64,000 nt of DNA from NCBI RefSeq assembly GCF_022867865.1, contig NZ_JALIEC010000007.1, positions 1 to 64,000 of the forward strand. The letters are read 5' to 3'. Every line of letters starts with the position of its first letter. Position 1 is the first letter of the stretch. Positions 8,549 to 18,243 of this stretch are shown here, piece by piece. Source of the DNA: Phaeobacter sp. J2-8. GTDB taxonomy: Bacteria > Pseudomonadota > Alphaproteobacteria > Rhodobacterales > Rhodobacteraceae. Under the pieces are notes generated by a model, which was not told where the DNA came from, ran no database searches, and saw only the letters and a program-made list of their open reading frames with translations. The translations under genes and the position numbers were made by a program.

Positions 8549-10225
8549 ATGTCCGTTTCACTGACCTGCGCCGGAGCAACACACACCGGAACCACAGGCC
8601 CCGGCAAGTTGAAGACGTTGCTTGCCGCTGCCGCGTTCTTGCTGGCCAACCCGGCCTTTGCCACCGATCTGGCACTGGTGCTGGCCAATGACAATTACAC
8701 CAAACTCAGCGATGCGCGCGGTGCCACCGATCTGCGGGCGACCGCCCGGCGGCTGGAGCGTGAAGGTTTCGAGGTGATCAGCGATTTTGATGCCCAGACC
8801 GATGACATGCTGGCGGCCGCAGACCGGTTCCGCCGCGCCGCCGAAGATGCCGACCGGGTTCTGATCATACTGGACGGGCATTTTGTCAGCTCTGCCAGTG
8901 ACGCCTGGTTGCTGGCCACCCGGGCCACCGATCCCAATCTGCTGTCCGCGCCGACCCAGGGCCTGTCTCTGCGGGCATTGGCGGAAATTGCCGGCGCATC
9001 CGCCGCCGGGCGTGCCGTGATGCTGGTCGGACGTTCCAGCACGTTGCGGTCACCCGATAACGGGCTGCGCAGCGGCACCCAGGGGCTTGATCTGCCGCAG
9101 GGGGTGACGCTGGCGGCCGGCAGTTACAACCAGATCAATCAGGCGATTTTCACCGGGCTGCTGCGCGATGGCGAAAGTCTGAATGCCGCTCTGTCACAGA
9201 TGTCCGCACGCGGGTTCCTCACCAACTCGGTTGGCTATTCGGGGGACGGCCCCCGCCCGGCCCCGCCGCCGATCTTTGACACCGAAGCGATTGCCAACCG
9301 CGCGCTGGAAGAAGGCTTCTGGCAGGCCGCCCGCGCCATGGATACGGTCGACGCGCTGGAACTGTACAAGACACGCTACCCCAACGGGCGGTTTACCTCT
9401 GATGCCAATGCACGGATCGCCGCGATTGCCGCCGACACCAAGGGCCGTTGGCAACGCGAAGAGGCAGAGCTGAACTTCACCCGCGACGACCGGCGCAAGA
9501 TCCAGCGCGATCTGACCTTGCTGGGCTATAACACCCGTGGCGTCGACGGGATTTTTGGCAATGGCAGCCGCGGGGCAATTGGCCAATGGCAACGGGATCG
9601 TGGGTATGAGGTTACCGGCTATGTCACCCGCCGCCAATGGCAACAGATCACCGACGAAGCCGACCGCAAGCGTCAGGATCAGGCAGAAGAGGAACGCCGC
9701 ACCGAAGATCGCTATTGGCAGGAGACCGGCGCACAGGGCACCGCCGAGGGGCTGCGCGCCTATCTTGATCGGTATCCGCGCGGCCGCTTTGCCAATGAGG
9801 CGCGCAATCGGCTGGACGCCATCGAAGCCGCAGAAGAAGACGAGGGCCGCCGCGCCGCCCGCCGCGCCTGGCGTCAGGCACAGGAGGCCGACACCGCCGA
9901 GGCCTATCGTGATTTCCTCAACCGCCATGGCGATTCACGGTTTGCCGACGAAGCCCGTGCGCGGCTGAACGAATTGCAGGCGAACGATACCGAACGGATG
10001 ATGGAGCTTGCCCGGCGCGAAGAAGACCAAAACATCAACAACCCGGTGGTCCGGCTTTTGGTCGAGCAGCGGCTCTTGCAGCTGGGCTACAACCCCGGCA
10101 CGCCGGATGGCCGCTTTACAGAGCAAACCCGCGACGCGATCAAACGCTTTCAACGCGATCGCGACATCTTTCAAAGTGGCTATGTCACCAACCGCACTGC
10201 CGCCCGCCTGCTGCAAGGGCGCTAA
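8549..10225 (+). CDS. Secreted caspase-like (C14 fold) protein with peptidoglycan-binding domains
   Basis: 558 aa with a signal peptide (cleavage after about residue 38, NPAFA). Residues 41-165 resemble the metacaspase/caspase fold: ALVLANDNY start, D-L-x-A-T-A-R-R-L helix, and His111 in a LIILDGH strand end. The position where the catalytic Cys is expected reads VMLVGRS, so it looks proteolytically inactive. Two peptidoglycan_binding_1 domains follow at about 311-365 and 495-555. Between them a motif Y-x-x-R-Y-P-x-G-R-F-A-x-E-A-R-x-R-L recurs at about 271-290, 403-421 and 452-472, suggesting short helical repeats. GGGAGG precedes the ATG. It is probably a periplasmic cell-wall-associated protein. 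Confidence 0.75.
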   Translation: MSVSLTCAGATHTGTTGPGKLKTLLAAAAFLLANPAFATDLALVLANDNYTKLSDARGATDLRATARRLEREGFEVISDFDAQTDDMLAAADRFRRAAEDADRVLIILDGHFVSSASDAWLLATRATDPNLLSAPTQGLSLRALAEIAGASAAGRAVMLVGRSSTLRSPDNGLRSGTQGLDLPQGVTLAAGSYNQINQAIFTGLLRDGESLNAALSQMSARGFLTNSVGYSGDGPRPAPPPIFDTEAIANRALEEGFWQAARAMDTVDALELYKTRYPNGRFTSDANARIAAIAADTKGRWQREEAELNFTRDDRRKIQRDLTLLGYNTRGVDGIFGNGSRGAIGQWQRDRGYEVTGYVTRRQWQQITDEADRKRQDQAEEERRTEDRYWQETGAQGTAEGLRAYLDRYPRGRFANEARNRLDAIEAAEEDEGRRAARRAWRQAQEADTAEAYRDFLNRHGDSRFADEARARLNELQANDTERMMELARREEDQNINNPVVRLLVEQRLLQLGYNPGTPDGRFTEQTRDAIKRFQRDRDIFQSGYVTNRTAARLLQGR

Positions 10226-10249
10226 GGTGACCTGAAAACCGCCCGACCG

Positions 10250-10276
10250 ACCCGGCATCTGATCCTGATGCCGGGT
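10250..10276 (+). terminator. Hairpin after the caspase-like gene
   Basis: A perfect 9-bp inverted repeat (10250-10258 and 10268-10276) with a 9-nt loop lies 25 nt after the stop. No T run follows, so it may be a weak or Rho-assisted terminator, or an RNA-stabilising structure. Confidence 0.4.
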
Positions 10277-10378
10277 GACGGCACAGAAGTTACGACCAAA
10301 TTGCGCCGTCGCACTGGACGCCGGCATAATCTGGCCATATCACCCCTTGGACTGCTCTACGCCCAAGGGAATATCATT

Positions 10379-12970
10379 ATGTCGCGCTATGATGCCGCTT
10401 CGATCGAAGCGAAATGGCAGGAGGCCTGGGAAAAGGCCGGAACCTTCACCGCCACGATGGAAGGCGGCAAGCCGAAATACTATGTGCTGGAGATGTTCCC
10501 CTACCCTTCGGGCAAGCTGCACATGGGCCACGTCCGCAATTATACCATGGGCGACGTCATTGCGCGCTACAAGATGTCGACCGGGCATAATGTGCTGCAT
10601 CCGATGGGCTTTGATGCCTTCGGCATGCCGGCGGAAAATGCCGCGATCTCTTCGGGCGGGCATCCCAAGGACTGGACCTATTCCAACATCGACACGATGG
10701 TCGACCAGATGAAGCCGCTTGGCCTCTCGCTTGACTGGTCGCGCATGTTTGCCACCTGTGACCCGGAATACTACGGGCAGCAGCAGGCGCTGTTCCTTGA
10801 TTTCCTCGAAGCCGGGCTGGTCTATCGCAAGAACGCGGTGGTCAACTGGGACCCGGTCGACATGACCGTGCTGGCCAATGAACAGGTGATCGACGGCAAG
10901 GGCTGGCGCTCCGGCGCAGATGTGGAGCGGCGCGAGCTGACGCAGTGGTTCTTCCGCATCTCCGACATGGCCGAGGAACTGCTCGACGCCATTGACGGGC
11001 TCGACAACTGGCCGGCCAAGGTCAAGCTGATGCAGCAGAACTGGATCGGCAAATCGCGGGGTCTGCAATTTGCCTTTGGCCTGATCGACGGGCCCGAAGG
11101 TTTTGACCGGGTGGAAGTCTATACCACCCGTCCCGATACATTGATGGGCGCGTCATTTGTCGGCATCTCGCCGGACCACCCGCTGGCCAAGCATCTTGAA
11201 AAGGACAACCCAGAGATTGCGGCCTTCTGTGCCGAATGCCGCAAGGGCGGCACTACAGAAGAAGCGCTGGAAAAGGCCGAGAAGAAAGGCTTCAACACCG
11301 GCCTGACCGTGCGCCATCCCTTTGACACCTCGTGGGAATTGCCGGTCTACATCGCCAACTTCATCCTGATGGACTATGGCACCGGGGCCATCTTTGGCTG
11401 TCCGGCCCATGACCAGCGCGATCTGGACTTCGTCCGCAAATACGATCTTCCGGTGGTCTCCACCTTCGCCCCGCTTTCGGGCGACCACGTGCTGCCCGAA
11501 GAAAGCGGCGAGGCCTATGTCCCGGCGAAATCCGAAAAGGTACGCTGGTTGAAACCCTATGCCTGGGACGAAGAGGTGACAGGCGAGGAGGCCATCGACG
11601 CCGCCATCGCCTTTTGCGAGGACAATGCCGTGGGCCAGGGCGTAACCAAGTTCCGCCTGCGCGACTGGGGCCTGTCGCGGCAACGCTACTGGGGCTGCCC
11701 GATCCCGGTGGTGCATTGCGACACCTGCGGTGTGGTGCCGGAGAAGAAGGAAAATCTGCCCATCGAGCTGCCCTATGACGAGGGCGACAAGCCGCTGGAC
11801 CTGTCGAACCCGGGCAACCCGCTGGCCCGCCATCCCACATGGCGCGACTGCACCTGCCCGGCCTGCGGCGGCAAGGCGCTGCGCGAGACCGACACGATGG
11901 ACACCTTTGTCGATTCGTCGTGGTACTTCGCCCGCTTCACCGCGCCCCGCGCCGAGACGCCCACCGACATGGAGGCGGCAAAGTACTGGATGAACGTCGA
12001 CCAATATATCGGCGGCATCGAGCACGCGATCCTGCACCTGCTCTATTCGCGCTTCTTTGCCCGCGCCATGCAGATCACCGGCCATCTGCCCGAGACCGCG
12101 AAAGAGCCTTTTGACGCGCTGTTTACCCAAGGCATGGTGACCCACGCGATCTACAAGAACGCCGAGCGGACGGATGAAAACGGCCGGGCAATCTATCACT
12201 ATCCGGCCGAGGTCGAGGAACGCGAAAACGGCACTTTCGTCATTGCAACCGGCGAACAGGTCGAGGTCATCCCATCGGCCAAGATGTCGAAGTCAAAAAA
12301 CAACGTGGTGGATCCGCTCAACATCATTTCCAGCTATGGCGCGGATACTGCGCGCTGGTTTGTCCTGTCCGACAGCCCGCCGGAACGTGACGTGGAATGG
12401 ACCGCCTCCGGCGCTGAAGCCTCGTCCAAATATCTGGCGCGTGTCTTCCGCATTGCGACCGAAGCTGCGGCCTCCGAAAAGGGGCCGCAAGGCGCCGACG
12501 AGGCCCTGCTGAAAGAGATGCACAAGGCGATCCGCGACGTGACCCTGAGCATCGAAAGCTTTGGTTTCAACGCCGCCATTGCCCGTCTTTATGCCTTTAC
12601 CAACGCGCTGGCCAAATCAAAGGCCGGGGCAGACGCGCAACGCGCGGCAACCAGGGCGCTCGCCCAGCTTATGGCGCCGATGACGCCGCATCTGGCCGAG
12701 GAAATCTGGACCATGTTGGGCGGCGAGGGCCAGGTGATCGATGCCCCATGGCCGGTCGCGGACGAGGCGATGCTGGTCGAGGCCAGCGTGACCCTGCCGA
12801 TCCAGATCAACGGCAAACGCCGGGCGGAAATCAGCGTGGCCGCCGACCTGAGCAAAGAAGAGGTTGAAAAGATCGCATTGGCCCACGAAGCTGTGGTCAA
12901 GGCGCTGGACGGCCAGGCGCCGAAAAAGATCATTGTGGTGCCGGGGCGGATTGTGAATGTGGTTGTCTGA
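10379..12970 (+). CDS. leuS: Leucyl-tRNA synthetase
   Basis: 863 aa class I aminoacyl-tRNA synthetase that charges tRNA-Leu. The HIGH motif appears as HMGH within [15 protein letters not shown] (about residue 45) and the KMSKS motif within [11 protein letters not shown] (about residue 640). A CP1 editing domain lies between, and an anticodon-binding domain follows. Length is normal. The start MSRYDA at 10379 matches the family; the longer upstream reading is not supported. It overlaps lptE by 14 nt, forming leuS-lptE-holA. Confidence 0.97.
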   Translation: MSRYDAASIEAKWQEAWEKAGTFTATMEGGKPKYYVLEMFPYPSGKLHMGHVRNYTMGDVIARYKMSTGHNVLHPMGFDAFGMPAENAAISSGGHPKDWTYSNIDTMVDQMKPLGLSLDWSRMFATCDPEYYGQQQALFLDFLEAGLVYRKNAVVNWDPVDMTVLANEQVIDGKGWRSGADVERRELTQWFFRISDMAEELLDAIDGLDNWPAKVKLMQQNWIGKSRGLQFAFGLIDGPEGFDRVEVYTTRPDTLMGASFVGISPDHPLAKHLEKDNPEIAAFCAECRKGGTTEEALEKAEKKGFNTGLTVRHPFDTSWELPVYIANFILMDYGTGAIFGCPAHDQRDLDFVRKYDLPVVSTFAPLSGDHVLPEESGEAYVPAKSEKVRWLKPYAWDEEVTGEEAIDAAIAFCEDNAVGQGVTKFRLRDWGLSRQRYWGCPIPVVHCDTCGVVPEKKENLPIELPYDEGDKPLDLSNPGNPLARHPTWRDCTCPACGGKALRETDTMDTFVDSSWYFARFTAPRAETPTDMEAAKYWMNVDQYIGGIEHAILHLLYSRFFARAMQITGHLPETAKEPFDALFTQGMVTHAIYKNAERTDENGRAIYHYPAEVEERENGTFVIATGEQVEVIPSAKMSKSKNNVVDPLNIISSYGADTARWFVLSDSPPERDVEWTASGAEASSKYLARVFRIATEAAASEKGPQGADEALLKEMHKAIRDVTLSIESFGFNAAIARLYAFTNALAKSKAGADAQRAATRALAQLMAPMTPHLAEEIWTMLGGEGQVIDAPWPVADEAMLVEASVTLPIQINGKRRAEISVAADLSKEEVEKIALAHEAVVKALDGQAPKKIIVVPGRIVNVVV

Positions 12971-13462
12971 CCGACGAGGATTCCTTTGTGGGGCGCTGGC
13001 GCTGTCCGGCGCGGCGGTCAGCGGCTGCGGCTTTGCCCCGGCCTACGGCACGGACGGGGCCGCATCCAAACTGCAAAATGCGATCCATGTGGATGAGATC
13101 AACACCCACAACGGCTATCTGATGACCCGCCGGATCGAGGAACGGCTTGGCGCCGGCGGGGCAAATGCGCCCTTTACGCTGGGCCTGACGATCGGCACCT
13201 CGCAGGACAATCTCGGCACCACGCCGGATGGCAATCTGACCCGCTACCAGATTCTGGGGCGGGTGGATTTCACCCTGCGCCGGGCCGCGAAAAAACCGGG
13301 TTCCAATATGGCACTGTCCGCAATTTCACCGGCTATTCCGCGTCGGGGTCGACGGTTGCCACCCTCGCGGCGGAACGCGATGCCGAAGACCGGTTGATGA
13401 CCATGCTCGCCGATCAGGTGATTGAACGGCTGGTCCTGATTTCCCCCGACATTTCCCTGTGA
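12957..13462 (+). CDS. lptE: LPS assembly lipoprotein LptE, frameshifted as read
   Basis: Outer-membrane lipoprotein partner of LptD for lipopolysaccharide insertion. The N-terminus has a signal sequence ending in the lipobox VSGC (Cys at residue 24), followed by GFAPAYG. The frame breaks in the A run at 13290-13295. Reading seven A instead of six joins [21 protein letters not shown] and carries the protein to TGA at 13460-13462, about 168 aa, the family's usual size. The start overlaps the end of leuS, and holA starts 10 nt downstream. Both halves look conserved, so a sequencing deletion is likelier than true loss. Confidence 0.82.
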
Positions 13463-13472
13463 CCGCCGCGCC

Positions 13473-14499
13473 ATGAAACTGTCGCCTCGCGATGCGCCCG
13501 GATATTTTGCCCGCCCGGACCCGGACCGGACCGGCCTGCTGATCTATGGCAACGACGGAATGCGGGTGGCGTTGAAACGGCAAGAAGTGATTGCCAACCT
13601 GGTTGGCCCCGAAGGCGAGGCCGAAATGCGCCTTAGCCGTATTCCCGGCAGCAACCTGCGCAAAGAGCCCGGCCTGCTTAACGATGCGGTCAAGGCGATT
13701 GGCTTCTTTCCCGGGCCGCGCGTCGCCTTTGTCGAAGATGCCAACGACACTGCCGCGCCCGCCGTGGTCGCCGCATTGGAGGATTGGACCCCCGGCGATG
13801 CCCAGATCGTTGTCACCGCCGGCGCGCTGAAAGCCACGTCAAAGCTGCGCAAGGCGTTTGAGGCCCACAACAATGCCTATGCCGTCGCGATTTATGACGA
13901 CCCGCCGTCACGGGGCGAAATCGAAGCGGATCTGAAACGCGCCGGTCTGAGCATCGGCCAGGACGCGATGGAGGATATCACCAACCTCAGCCGCGCATTG
14001 GATCCCGGTGATTTCCGCCAGACGCTCGAAAAGCTTGCGCTTTATAAACACGGCAACTCGACCCCGGTCAGCCCAGAGGATGTCGCCGCCGTGGCGCCGT
14101 TGTCGACCGAGGCTGAACTGGATGATGTGCTGACCATTGTCGCCGAATTCGCGCACGCGTGAGATCGGGCCGATGCTGGCGCGGCTCGCGGCGCAGGGCA
14201 CACAGCCCGTGGGCCTTGTGATTGCCACCATGCGACACTTTCGGGCGCTGCACGCCGCCGCCAGCCACCCCGATGGCCCGGCGCGGGGCATTGCCGCCGC
14301 CCGCCCGCCGATCTTTGGACCAAGGCGCGAAAAGATGACCCGTCAGGCCCAGGCCTGGGGCGCGCATAATCTGGATCAGGCGATTTCTCTGTTGACCGAT
14401 ACGGACCTGCAATTGCGATCCGCCAGTCAGAATGCCCCTGCCATGGCGCTGGTGGAGCGGATGTTGATCCGGTTGGCCATGCTGGGCGCGCGGCGCTGA
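13473..14499 (+). CDS. holA: DNA polymerase III delta subunit, frameshifted as read
   Basis: Clamp-loader delta subunit, which opens the beta sliding clamp during replication. The first part (residues 1-225) contains the expected LLIYGND region and the clamp-loader AAA-like fold. The frame breaks at 14149-14150, where one extra T turns the frame to a stop after AEFAHA. Skipping it gives VAESRTREIGPMLARL and continues to TGA at 14497-14499, for about 341 aa. The C-terminal part carries the typical TRHFRxLHAAAS-type motif (MRHFRALHAAASHP). holA is normally essential, which is strong evidence that the indel is a sequence error. Confidence 0.88.
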
Positions 14500-14703
14500 T
14501 GTCGGTGGAATTGTGCCGGGTGAACCATCCCTAGCCTGCCCTTCACGGGGCAAAACGGCGCTTCTACGGGGCAAAGATCCTGACACCGAAACGCGCGACA
14601 CCCTTAATAACCTTGCGTTGTGAAATCCGTGATTTCAGGAACGCCAGGCCATTAAGGGTCACGTCGAAATACGATATAGATCGGCAGCTTGCGCGACCTT
14701 CAC

Positions 14704-14721
14704 GCGGGGCTTTTGCCCCGC
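14704..14721. terminator. GC hairpin between convergent holA and DUF1127 gene
   Basis: A perfect 7-bp stem, GCGGGGC (14704-14710) with GCCCCGC (14715-14721), around a TTTT loop. It lies between two convergent genes and may end transcripts from either side. No long T run follows. Confidence 0.45.
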
Positions 14722-14749
14722 AAATGAGATCACGGTAATCGTTGGTCGC

Positions 14750-14959
14750 TCAGATGTGCAGCATGTCCGAGAAGACGTGATGCACGATGTCTTCGCGACG
14801 GATGCCACGTGCGGCCAGCTCTTCGTCCGACAGATTGTTCAGAAATTCAACTTTGCGGATGCGGTGGTTGTTTTCAGCGATCTGAACCATGAAATTGCCG
14901 ATCCGCGCCAGAATGCCGGGGGTTTCGACGTGAAGAATATTTGTTGTTGCCTGTGCCAT
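14750..14959 (-). CDS. DUF1127 domain-containing small protein
   Basis: 69 aa. The C-terminal half has the YjiS/DUF1127 pattern LSDEELAARGIRREDI (residues 43-58). Such arginine-rich small proteins are linked in other alphaproteobacteria to RNA turnover and phosphate/carbon adaptation, but no role can be fixed here. AAAGGAC lies six bases before the ATG at 14959. Transcribed alone, convergent with holA. Confidence 0.85.
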   Translation of the reverse strand: MAQATTNILHVETPGILARIGNFMVQIAENNHRIRKVEFLNNLSDEELAARGIRREDIVHHVFSDMLHI

Positions 14960-15182
14960 GTCTTTGTCCTTTCGATGACCTGTTTGTCTACTGGTCTCCC
15001 TTGAGTGCTAACTTATGCACCTGCAGCATTTTCTACTACAGCCATGCCGGTAAACCCGTGTTGCGGCTGGTGCATGGCTGGCCCGGCCCATCCCCCCCGG
15101 CGGCGCAATGCATGCTTTGGCATTCAATTTTTGGCAAGTAGTTGATTTTTAACCAACAAACAAATCCCCTTCACGCAGCCGC

Positions 15183-15216
15183 TTGACAGAACAGAAAGAT
15201 GACGCCATTCTGATAC
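15183..15216 (+). promoter_or_regulatory. Candidate sigma-70 promoter of the small RNA
   Basis: A perfect TTGACA at 15183-15188. After 17 nt comes CATTCT at 15206-15211 (three of six matches to TATAAT). Transcription would start near 15217, just before the first stem of the RNA described next. Confidence 0.4.
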
Positions 15217-15347
15217 AACCTGTCAGGGTATTCCGAAAACTCTCTCGCTCACGCTTCGGTGGCTTTCTCCTCCTGTGCCGCCGGGACAATTGCACCAATC
15301 GCATACCCTGATACCGGAGCAGCCCCAGATCGGGGCTGCTTTGTTCT
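15217..15347 (+). ncRNA. Candidate small RNA with anti-Shine-Dalgarno loop
   Basis: Three stacked structural signs. (1) A perfect 9-bp closing stem, 15223-15231 with 15303-15311. (2) Inside it, a 7-bp hairpin with one G-U pair, 15257-15263 with 15277-15283, whose 13-nt loop carries CUCCUCC (15267-15273), complementary to ribosome-binding sites. (3) A 9-bp GC-rich terminator hairpin, 15318-15326 with 15332-15340, followed by TTGTTCT. A TTGACA box lies just upstream. The design recalls CUCCUCC-loop sRNAs of alphaproteobacteria (CcsR / alpha-r14 types), but I cannot confirm family membership. No ORF in the region looks coding. Confidence 0.45.
15318..15347 (+). terminator. Intrinsic terminator of the candidate small RNA
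   Basis: A perfect 9-bp stem, 15318-15326 with 15332-15340, loop AGATC, then TTGTTCT. It is oriented rightward, and no protein gene lies upstream on this strand for it to serve. Confidence 0.55.
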
Positions 15348-15438
15348 GCACTGCAGAATCATACCGCAGGGCCTGCACGACATACGCTGCGGCGCGGCAT
15401 GCTGTTGTTCGGGGTGATGAAAAAGCCAGCAATGGGAA

Positions 15439-15468
15439 CAGGGACGCAGATGGGGAACCGCGTCCCTG
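15439..15468. other. Perfect 9-bp inverted repeat in non-coding DNA
   Basis: CAGGGACGC at 15439-15447 pairs with GCGTCCCTG at 15460-15468 around a 12-nt loop. It lies between the small RNA candidate and the YcaQ-type gene. No T run; role unknown. The rest of 15350-15640 shows no gene. Confidence 0.35.
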
Positions 15469-15642
15469 CGGTATTGAGGGAAAACGGACGGCCAAAATAC
15501 GGCCACCCGGTACTGCTGAAATGTCGATCTCTATAAAATGCCCGGAACCGGGATCAATCATGGCCCCGATCTAGGCCACATGCATGACAGTCAGGTGATG
15601 GTTACATGACGTTTTCTTGGAGCCGCATTTCGCACCCTGGCC

Positions 15643-16869
15643 TCAGGGCGACGGCGTGTCACGCAACCAGCCGTCGGCAAAGGCCAATTGCTCGACCTTG
15701 GCAAGCCGCGTGATACGCTCCAGCTCAGAGCACAGCCGCGCCTGACGGCCCGCCCCGAATTTCACGCCGCGCTCTGGCCAGAGCGCCGTTACGTTCAACA
15801 CCCCGGCCTTGCGGTCCGCCTTCATATCTATCCGTCCGACAATCCGGTCGCCTTCCAGCAGCGGAAAGACGTAATAGCCATAGATCCGCTTGGCCTCGGG
15901 CACGAACACCTCGATCCGGTACTGAAATCCAAACAGCCGCTCTGCCCGTTTCCGGTCGCGCAGGGCGGGGTCAAACGGGCTGAGCACACGCATGCGCCCG
16001 GTCGGTTCAGGGGCATTTCTGGCCTGCTCGATCACATCGGGCCGGGCGACATGCATACGCAGGCTGCCATCGGTGCTTTCAACCTCGACCGGCATGACCT
16101 CGCCGCGGGCCTCGGCGGCGATGCACCAATCGCGGGCCTCCTTGGCGGTGACAATGTCCCAGAACGCGGCCAGATCGCCGCTGGTGGCAAACCCCAACCG
16201 GTCCAGCGCCCCGCGCATAAGCCAGTCGATTGTCTGCGCCTCGCCCCAGTCAGAATTGCGCAGGTCCTCGGGCACAACCCGTTCCGACAGATTGTAATAC
16301 TTGCGAAATCCCTGCCGATGGCAGATTTCCAACCGGCCGCTGCGCCAAAGGTATTCCAGCGCCGTCTTGCCCGGATGCCAGTTCCACCAACCGCCAGAGG
16401 GGCGTGGCGTATCGGGGCCAAGATCATTGCTGCAAACCGGGCCGCTGTCAGCGATCATTGTCAGGATACGGTCGAATTCAGCTTCGAATTCGTGGCGTTG
16501 CCATTCCTTGTAGCGATGTTTCAATATTTCGGCGTCGCGACGCCGCTTCAGCGCCCAGACCGGATAAAACGCCATCGGCACCACAGCCGCATCATGGGTC
16601 CAATGTTCGAACAGCACACGATCCTGTTCAATCAGACGCTCCATATTGCCGGTGCGATAGCGCGGGCGGCGGGCAAACAGGATCAGATCATGCGCCCGTG
16701 CGACGGTATTGATAGAGTCGAGCTGTACAAACCCCAGCCGGGTGATGACCTCATGTAAGGCAGGGCCATGGCCCGCACCGGCCGGGGCATCGCCCAAGGC
16801 ATGTTTGTCCAGAAACAACCGCCGCGCCAAGCGATTGTCGATCCGGGTGACATTCTGGGACGGGGGCAT
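15643..16869 (-). CDS. YcaQ-family DNA glycosylase (winged-helix, crosslink repair)
   Basis: 408 aa. Members of this family (E. coli YcaQ, Streptomyces AlkZ) have tandem winged helices and unhook interstrand crosslinks by excising alkylated bases. The catalytic QxD-type motif is visible as VQLDSIN (residues about 48-54). Also conserved are the FEHWTHDAAVVP segment (about 88-99) and GYYVFPLLEGDRIVGRIDMKADR near the C-terminus. It stands alone on the minus strand, with its 3' end facing the sRNA region. Confidence 0.85.
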   Translation of the reverse strand: MPPSQNVTRIDNRLARRLFLDKHALGDAPAGAGHGPALHEVITRLGFVQLDSINTVARAHDLILFARRPRYRTGNMERLIEQDRVLFEHWTHDAAVVPMAFYPVWALKRRRDAEILKHRYKEWQRHEFEAEFDRILTMIADSGPVCSNDLGPDTPRPSGGWWNWHPGKTALEYLWRSGRLEICHRQGFRKYYNLSERVVPEDLRNSDWGEAQTIDWLMRGALDRLGFATSGDLAAFWDIVTAKEARDWCIAAEARGEVMPVEVESTDGSLRMHVARPDVIEQARNAPEPTGRMRVLSPFDPALRDRKRAERLFGFQYRIEVFVPEAKRIYGYYVFPLLEGDRIVGRIDMKADRKAGVLNVTALWPERGVKFGAGRQARLCSELERITRLAKVEQLAFADGWLRDTPSP

Positions 16870-17059
16870 GGCGGCGCGATCCTTTTGACAGGTGAACCTT
16901 TACCATGTCGCACAGCGGGCGTGAGACCAAGTGCAGAACACGTCGATTTTCGGACCTGGGGCCGACCGGGTGCCAGGGCGACCGAAGCCTGAGCATCAGC
17001 CGTATGTCAGGCCCGGAAACCGCGCGTCACATACGGCCTGGTCACAAACAGGCGTGCGC

Positions 17060-18081
17060 CTAGCGCTTCAAAGTATCGCCAAAGCTGATTTTTGGCGTCA
17101 TCTCGAACACACGTTGACCGTCGTCTTCCTTGCCCTCCATCCGGTCGACTAGGATCTGGGCGGCCTTTTGCCCGATGTCACGACGGCAGGCGTCCATCGT
17201 GGCCAGCTGACGCGGCAGCCCCTGCAACAAATCGACGCCATTGAACCCAGCCAAACCGATGCGACCCGGGATGTCATAGCCCGCTTCGATCAACCACAAC
17301 AGCCCACCCGCGCCGATCATATCATTGGAATAATACAGGAAATCCAGATCCGGCGAACGATCCATCATCGTTTTGGTCATCTCGCGCCCCTTGGCAAGGG
17401 CCGAGCCACCGGAATAGAATTCCTGATCCATGATTTCGATACCATTGCGCGCCAGTTCCTCGGTGAACCCTTCGAACCGTTTGCGGGCGCGATGATCCAG
17501 CGGCATTTTGGTGCCCATGAACCCGATGTTCTGATACCCCTGCTTCAGGATCGCCTTGGCCATTTGCCTGCCGCGCGGCGGTGGGAAATGCCGACAGCGG
17601 CGTCAACCGGTTTGCCGTCGGTATCCATGATCTCGATCACCGGAATGCCCGAGGCCGCCAGCATCGCCCGCGAAGCATCAGACCGTTCCAGCCCGGCAAT
17701 GATCACCCCCGAAGGCCGCCAGGACAGCATTTCAAACAGAACCCGCTCTTCCTTTTCCGGCAGATAATCGGTGACACCGACCACCGGCTGCAATTCGGTT
17801 TCCTCCAACACGGCGCTGATCGCGCCCATCACCTCGGGGAACACCATATTGGACAGGGACGGAATGATGACCGCCACCAAATTGACCCGCTGGCTGGCCA
17901 GAGCGCCGGCAATCTTGTTGGGCACATACCCCAACGTCTTGGCGGCCAAGAGGACCTTTTCGCGGGTCGCGGCACTGACATCACCACGGTTGCGCAGCAC
18001 GCGGCTGACCGTCATTTCCGAAACGCCCGACGCTTCGGACACATCGCGCAGCGTCAGGGGGCGGGTATGCTCTGTTGTCAC
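17060..18081 (-). CDS. LacI-family transcriptional regulator, frameshifted as read
   Basis: About 340 aa when repaired. An N-terminal helix-turn-helix (TLRDVSEASGVSEMTVSRVL, residues 9-28) is followed by a periplasmic-binding-like sensor domain of GntR (gluconate) subtype. The frame breaks near 17571-17572; one missing G would restore HRRAGRQMAKAILKQGY. It is divergent from the tryptophan-halogenase-family gene (160 bp between starts), the usual layout for a local regulator, and probably senses a sugar or sugar acid. The break is more likely a sequence error than decay. Confidence 0.85.
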
Positions 18082-18218
18082 TTGGATACTTCCTGAATGG
18101 TCTGATCGCAGACTAGATCAATCATGCAGTAATATACAAGATCTTGGCACCCTTGCGGGGAAATTGCCAAAATGAACCTGCACTATTCCGATTGGCCCCA
18201 CCTTGATCTAGGTTATCC

Positions 18219-18226
18219 TTACGTAA
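18219..18226. promoter_or_regulatory. Possible LacI-type operator core
   Basis: The perfect palindrome TTACGTAA lies 18 bp before the halogenase ATG, in the region shared with the divergent LacI gene. LacI operators are palindromes with a central CG, which this has. Only the core is symmetric, so the call is weak. Confidence 0.25.
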
Positions 18227-18243
18227 TCAAGGGGGGATCTTTC

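Noticed and set aside
15223-15561. A 112-codon minus-strand frame near the small RNA candidate
   Set aside because: Low-quality composition and no ribosome site; it overlaps strong RNA hairpins better explained as a non-coding RNA.
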